Below, in pieces: positions 25,183 through 28,654 of a DNA stretch of 28,654 nt. The notes beneath the pieces were generated by a model, which saw only the letters and a program-made list of their open reading frames with translations, ran no database searches and was not told where the DNA came from. This DNA comes from a virus, in the IMG/VR virus record IMGVR_UViG_3300036715_001023, positions 1-28,654 of that record; one strand, 5' to 3'. Made by a program: the position numbers and the translations under genes. Numbering within the stretch: the first letter of the stretch is position 1; each line of letters starts with the position of its first letter.

Positions 25183-26409
25183 ATGGATTGCCAAGGTATT
25201 CAAAAGAATGGTAAAAATTGTGAATTATTTGCTAAATATAAATTATTACCAGACTCTAAAATATTTTGTGGAAAACATATTAAGAGTGAATTTAATAAAA
25301 AATTTAATTCTAATCTAAAAAGTATTAGTGAAATTGAAGAAAGTGATAATATTGAAATATTACAAAAAGAAATTAAGGAGAAAAAAACTAAAACATCAGC
25401 AATTAAAAAAAAAGTAATTAAAAATAAAGTAATTAAAAATAATGATAATAGTAATAATAATGATGAAAATGAAAATAATGATAATAAAAAATATTCTGAA
25501 ATAACTTTAAATAGTTATATGTCAAATGAAAATAATTATCCTAAAATAATTGATAATGATATTATGGTTGAAATAGAAAAATATTTTATTGATAATTTTC
25601 AATTAGCCATTGATGTTCATGATAATATTATTTATAATGTATATAAATGTTTTATTGTTAATGAAGAATCAGACAATACTCCAGAAAAAACTTTAGTACA
25701 AATTTCTGATAATTTTATAGATGGAGAATTAATGTATTGGACTATTTGTATTCATAATAAATTATCAAATATTAAAGATAAATTTTATTATGACATTAAA
25801 AAAAATGATAATAAATTAATTTATCATAGAAATTTTGATAATTGGTGTTTTATAGTATATGATGATTTTACATATGATGTTAATATTGTTGAATATCTAA
25901 AAACTAATACATTAGATAATGATTTAATTATTCAATTATTTGATATTGTAAAAACTATTCATGAAAATAAATTAACATTGGGTGGATTTAGTTTAGAAAA
26001 TATATATATTTGTGATAATAAAATTAAAATATTCAATCTAGCAAATTGTAATAAATGGTGTAATTCTCAAGAGGACACTATTGAAAAAGATATAAATTTA
26101 TCATATTATGTTAATCATATACATACATGTTGTATAAATAATAATAAAAATTTAGTATCTACTAGAGTTGGAGATTTTGAATCATTAATATATATTATTC
26201 TAAAACTACAAAATATTAAATTACCATGGGATAATTGTAAATGTAATAAAAAAATAGCACAATATAAAAAAAAATTTCTAACTAATATTAAAGATAATGA
26301 AGATATTCCCCTACCTATCCAGGATATCATATCATATATTGATAAATTTGATTCATTTAATAAACCAAATTATACATTACTTGAAAAATTATTTAATTAT
26401 ATTGAATAA
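25183..26409 (+). CDS. Pseudokinase (CK1/VRK-like) with N-terminal zinc knuckle
   Basis: 408 aa. The N-terminus C3-x9-C13-x15-C29-x2-H32 looks like a small zinc-binding unit of the CxxH type seen in viral proteins. A Lys/Asn-rich linker (60-105) follows. Residues 130-405 follow the kinase fold: TIHENKLTLGGFSLENIYI aligns with the catalytic loop, and RVGDFESLIYIILKLQNIKLPW with the CK1 motif around the F-helix. But the catalytic Asp is G268, the HRD His is L266, and DFG reads N285-L-A287. It is therefore very likely catalytically dead, a pseudokinase acting as scaffold or decoy. Early-type promoter. Confidence 0.75.
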   Translation: MDCQGIQKNGKNCELFAKYKLLPDSKIFCGKHIKSEFNKKFNSNLKSISEIEESDNIEILQKEIKEKKTKTSAIKKKVIKNKVIKNNDNSNNNDENENNDNKKYSEITLNSYMSNENNYPKIIDNDIMVEIEKYFIDNFQLAIDVHDNIIYNVYKCFIVNEESDNTPEKTLVQISDNFIDGELMYWTICIHNKLSNIKDKFYYDIKKNDNKLIYHRNFDNWCFIVYDDFTYDVNIVEYLKTNTLDNDLIIQLFDIVKTIHENKLTLGGFSLENIYICDNKIKIFNLANCNKWCNSQEDTIEKDINLSYYVNHIHTCCINNNKNLVSTRVGDFESLIYIILKLQNIKLPWDNCKCNKKIAQYKKKFLTNIKDNEDIPLPIQDIISYIDKFDSFNKPNYTLLEKLFNYIE

Positions 26410-26425
26410 TTTTAATATATAAATT

Positions 26426-26884
26426 TTATTTTTTTAATAATTGTTCTCTAATAAATGGAATTAATAACTGGATATCTCTATCCATAATTTTTAAATTTAT
26501 TTTTAAAAATATTATATATATCACTAATACCAAAAATGCCAATATAATATATATATTAGCCCACATATGATTTAAATTATTTATATCCATTGAATACATT
26601 GAATCCTTGCCAGAATATAAAATATTATGTTTAGGCTGTTCTCCTAAATTAGCATTTCCAGCATTATTCATAGATATTGGATTTTCTAAAAAATTATTTT
26701 TTTTAGAATCAGATTGTGGTATTATAGAATTATTTAGATTAATATTTTCAGTTGGATTAATATTTTCAGTTGGATTAATAATTGAACTTGTAGTTGGATT
26801 ATTAATTAATTTATTATTTGATTTAGATAAATCTTCATAATAATTATTTATATCATGATAACTATTATCATAATTCCCAAACAT
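26426..26884 (-). CDS. One-pass membrane protein, hypothetical
   Basis: 152 aa. Residues 1-105 are polar, Asn/Ser-rich, with a short repeat INPTEN (18-base DNA repeat). A single hydrophobic segment spans about 109-128 and is followed by a short basic tail (KINLKIMDRD...). No N-terminal signal peptide, so it is tail-anchored or type II. Such proteins are often virion membrane components. No early octamer. Not recognised by family. Confidence 0.6.
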   Translation of the reverse strand: MFGNYDNSYHDINNYYEDLSKSNNKLINNPTTSSIINPTENINPTENINLNNSIIPQSDSKKNNFLENPISMNNAGNANLGEQPKHNILYSGKDSMYSMDINNLNHMWANIYIILAFLVLVIYIIFLKINLKIMDRDIQLLIPFIREQLLKK

Positions 26885-26973
26885 TATTTAATAGTTATAT
26901 ATTAATCCAAACGATAACTTTTTTTTTAATCTAATTATAAAAAAATAAATTTATATATATAAAAAATATATAA

Positions 26974-27549
26974 TTATGGAATATTAACATCACGATGTAC
27001 ATTATCACATTTATTAATTAAATCTATTAATTTATTGGTACTATAATTTTCATTAATAGTTATTGTATTATATTTAATTGATATTAATGGGTTATTCTTT
27101 AATTCTTTTAATTGATTTCTAATCTCTTCAGTTTGATTTCTAATCTCTTCAGATTGTTTATCAATTTTATCATCCTTAATAGATAATAATTTTTCTTGAT
27201 ATAAGGTTTGATAACTTTTATAGTAATAGAAACATTCTTCTAGTAATAAATAATAATTAGCATAATCTTTAGAATTTTTAGATCTTATTAAACATAATTT
27301 AAATACATAAGGGGTTAATTTATATTGCTTGACTATTATACTTCTCCTATTTTGTCCGTTAGTTGTTTCTCTAACCCGTTGAACGTTCAACGGGTTAAAA
27401 TCTTCATCTTCAGTTAATTCATTGCTATTTAAACATTGTAAAATATTAGCACTCGTACTTATATCATTAACAACCTTACATTCTTTTAATTTTTTATGAT
27501 CAATACAAAATTCATTCCTCTTTTCAACTAAACTTAAGAAATATTCCAT
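26974..27549 (-). CDS. MSV199-domain protein, copy A (intact)
   Basis: 191 aa. The N-terminal 120 residues match the MSV199 domain of large DNA viruses: FLSLVEKRNEFCIDHKKLKECKVV, then ILQCLNSNELTEDEDF, and the downstream LTPYVFKLCLIRSKNSKDYANYYLLLEECFYYY. MSV199 domains are DNA-binding-like modules of unknown function, often followed by T5orf172/GIY-YIG-type or coiled-coil tails. Here the tail is a short coiled coil (SEEIRNQTEEIRNQLKELK, two repeats) and a C-terminal segment absent from copies B and C. A 26-base palindrome centred on AACGTT lies inside the gene at 27372-27397 and encodes NPLNVQRV. Start ATG is 42 bases after an early octamer (27591-27598, minus strand). Likely the functional parent of the family. 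Confidence 0.8.
   Translation of the reverse strand: MEYFLSLVEKRNEFCIDHKKLKECKVVNDISTSANILQCLNSNELTEDEDFNPLNVQRVRETTNGQNRRSIIVKQYKLTPYVFKLCLIRSKNSKDYANYYLLLEECFYYYKSYQTLYQEKLLSIKDDKIDKQSEEIRNQTEEIRNQLKELKNNPLISIKYNTITINENYSTNKLIDLINKCDNVHRDVNIP
27372..27397. repeat. AACGTT-centred palindrome in copy A
   Basis: Perfect 26-base palindrome with arms TAACCCGTTGAAC. It is in frame in the MSV199 gene, at the same position as the palindromes of copies B and C but with a different arm sequence. Confidence 0.9.
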
Positions 27550-27590
27550 GAATGAAATATCAATAGAATTATATATTTAACATTAAATTG

Positions 27591-27598
27591 TCAATTTT
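27591..27598 (-). promoter_or_regulatory. AAAATTGA early promoter element of copy A
   Basis: TCAATTTT on the plus strand, 42 bases before the copy A start. An identical context recurs at 28014-28021 before copy B. Confidence 0.65.
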
Positions 27599-27610
27599 TA
27601 TAATTAATTA

Positions 27611-27983
27611 CTATCGATAACCATCCTTAATAGTTATTAATTTTTCTTGATATAGAGTTTGATAACTTTTATAGTAATAGAAACATCCTTCTAATAATAA
27701 ATAATAATTAGCATAATCTTTAGAATTTTTAGCTCTTATTAAGCATAGTTTAAAAGCATAAGGGATTAGCTTATATTGCTTAATATGTTTAACACCTCTA
27801 GATGTTTCTGACTGCTGCCTAACGTTAGGCAGCAGTCAATCTCTACCCTCAATCAAATTATTACTTTCTAAACATTGTAGAATTTTATTACTTCTACTTA
27901 TATCATTAACAACCTTACATTCTTTTAATTTTTTATGATCAATATAAAATTCATTCTTCCGTTCAACTAAACTTAAGAAATAT
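27611..27983 (-). pseudogene. MSV199-domain gene, copy B (decayed)
   Basis: Homologous to copy C over its whole length and to copy A up to the end of the MSV199 domain; ends IKDGYR. It cannot be translated as a whole. The region that holds the start codon in copies A and C is missing: copy A has a GAAATAT repeat on each side of a 16-base stretch containing the ATG, and copy B has only one. There is also an in-frame TGA right before the palindrome (codon after RD, where copy C has Tyr). The remaining sequence is little changed, so decay is recent. The palindrome at 27809-27838 is the perfect 30-base version. Confidence 0.8.
27809..27838. repeat. AACGTT-centred palindrome in copy B
   Basis: Perfect 30-base palindrome; each arm is TGACTGCTGCCTAAC. 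The core CCTAACGTTAGG is shared with unit 3 of the copy C array. Confidence 0.92.
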
Positions 27984-28013
27984 CAATAGAATTATATATT
28001 TAACATTAAATTG

Positions 28014-28021
28014 TCAATTTT
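28014..28021 (-). promoter_or_regulatory. AAAATTGA element upstream of copy B
   Basis: TCAATTTT on the plus strand, copied together with the duplicated gene unit; flanks are nearly identical to those at 27591. Confidence 0.55.
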
Positions 28022-28033
28022 TATAATTAATTA

Positions 28034-28621
28034 CTATTGATAACCATCCTTAATAGTTATTAATTTTTCTTGATATAAGGTTTGATAACTTTTATAGTAA
28101 TAGAAACATTCTTCTAGTAATAGATAATAATTAGCATAATCTTTAGAATTTTTAGCTCTAATTAAGCACAATTTAAAAGCATAAGGGGTTAGCTTATATT
28201 GCTTAATATGGTTAACACCTCTAGATGTTTCTAACTGATGTTCAACGTTGAACAGCAGATAATCTATATTGCTTAATATGGTTAACACCTCTAGATGTTT
28301 CTGACTGATGTTCAACGTTGAACATCAGTCAATCTATATTGCTTAATATGGTTAACACCTCTAGATGTTTCTGACTGCTGCCTAACGTTAGGCAGCAGAT
28401 AATCTATATTGCTTAATATGGTTAACACCTCTAGATGTTTCTGACTGCTGTTCAACGTTGAACAGCAGATAATCTCTACATTTAATCAAATTATTACTTT
28501 CTAAACATTGTAGAATTTTATTACTTCTACTTATATCATTAACAACCTTACATTCTTTTAATTTTTTATGATCAATATAAAATTCATTCTTCCGTTCAAC
28601 TAAACTTAAGAAATATTCCAT
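28034..28621 (-). pseudogene. MSV199-domain gene, copy C (broken by tandem array)
   Basis: Starts with ATG at 28621 (a TTG at 28636 is not needed) and reads MEYFLSLVERKNEFYIDHKK... to KCRDYLLFNVEQQSETSRG, then meets TAA at 28388 inside array unit 3. The rest of the domain (LTPYAFKLCLIRAKNSKDYANYYLLLE... to IKDGYQ) continues in the same frame from unit 1 to 28034. Removing three of the four 70-base units (210 bases) would restore an uninterrupted frame. It may be a pseudogene, or expression may yield only the N-terminal half. It lacks the coiled-coil tail of copy A. The upstream edge of the window cuts its promoter region. Confidence 0.8.
28201..28480. repeat. Four-unit, 70-base tandem array with palindromes
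   Basis: Units start at 28201, 28271, 28341 and 28411, each GCTTAATATGGTTAACACCT and so on, differing only in the palindrome and a few flanking bases. Palindrome centres lie at 28246/7, 28316/7, 28386/7 and 28456/7. Unit 2 has a perfect 30-base palindrome (28302-28331), units 3 and 4 perfect 24-base ones (28375-28398, 28445-28468), and unit 1 a 24-base one with one mismatch (28235-28258). Unit length is not a multiple of three. Confidence 0.95.
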
Positions 28622-28654
28622 GAATGAAAATATCAATAGATTTATAATATTTAG

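Noticed and set aside
26115-26330. Minus-strand frame inside the pseudokinase gene
   Set aside because: The sense frame carries the conserved kinase F-helix region; the antisense frame is a by-product.
28201-28480. CRISPR-like array
   Set aside because: The 70-base units are almost completely identical, without unique spacers, and lie inside a decayed coding sequence; there are no cas genes.

Overview
This window looks like part of the genome of a large nucleocytoplasmic DNA virus (phylum Nucleocytoviricota), most likely of the Mimiviridae-like order Imitervirales. The evidence is: very AT-rich DNA; dense, intron-less genes on both strands with short spacers; a virus-type gene set (D5-like primase-helicase, A32-like packaging ATPase, type IIA topoisomerase, ATP-dependent DNA ligase, dUTPase, a PCNA-like clamp); the octamer AAAATTGA, known as the mimivirus early promoter core, 24-64 bases upstream of many start codons; AT-rich hairpins at gene 3' ends, like mimivirus polyadenylation hairpins; and MSV199-type genes at the right edge. 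I cannot name the species, and no tRNA, rRNA or CRISPR array was seen.

Layout. 1-614: 3' end of a gene with a GIY-YIG/T5orf172-like domain and 9-residue coiled-coil repeats. 642-7334: DNA ligase (-), dUTPase (+), a nucleotidyltransferase-fold protein (-) and topoisomerase II (+), all with early-type promoter motifs. 7421-9334: a convergent pair, a possible restriction endonuclease (+) and an N6-adenine DNA methyltransferase (-), the latter with a duplicated promoter motif. 9514-12246: three genes without early motifs, two of them divergent from a perfect 34-base palindrome that holds both start codons. 12371-14896: a stand-alone PrimPol-type primase domain, a six-segment membrane protein (possibly a degenerate aquaporin) and a PCNA-like clamp with an AT-hook. 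14947-16215: an RNA-ligase-like protein lacking the nucleotidyl lysine. 16450-20001: D5 primase-helicase interrupted by an intein exactly in the Walker A loop.

20038-26884 holds a small zinc-finger protein, a compositionally different PIN-like gene, the packaging ATPase, an unknown protein, a CCCH zinc-finger protein, a staphylococcal-nuclease-like enzyme, a histone-H1-like Lys/Ala/Pro-rich protein, a pseudokinase with a zinc knuckle, and a one-pass membrane protein. 26974-28621 contains three tandem copies (A, B, C) of an MSV199-domain gene: A looks intact, B has lost its start codon and has an in-frame stop, and C is broken by a four-unit 70-base tandem array. Each copy, and each unit of the array, carries a long palindrome centred on AACGTT whose two arms change together. 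This is the most unusual structure in the window.

Together the genes cover genome replication (primases, helicase, clamp, topoisomerase, ligase, dUTPase), DNA protection or host-DNA attack (methyltransferase, candidate restriction enzyme, SNase), packaging (A32 ATPase, possibly the basic protein) and signalling or regulation (kinase-like and zinc-finger proteins).
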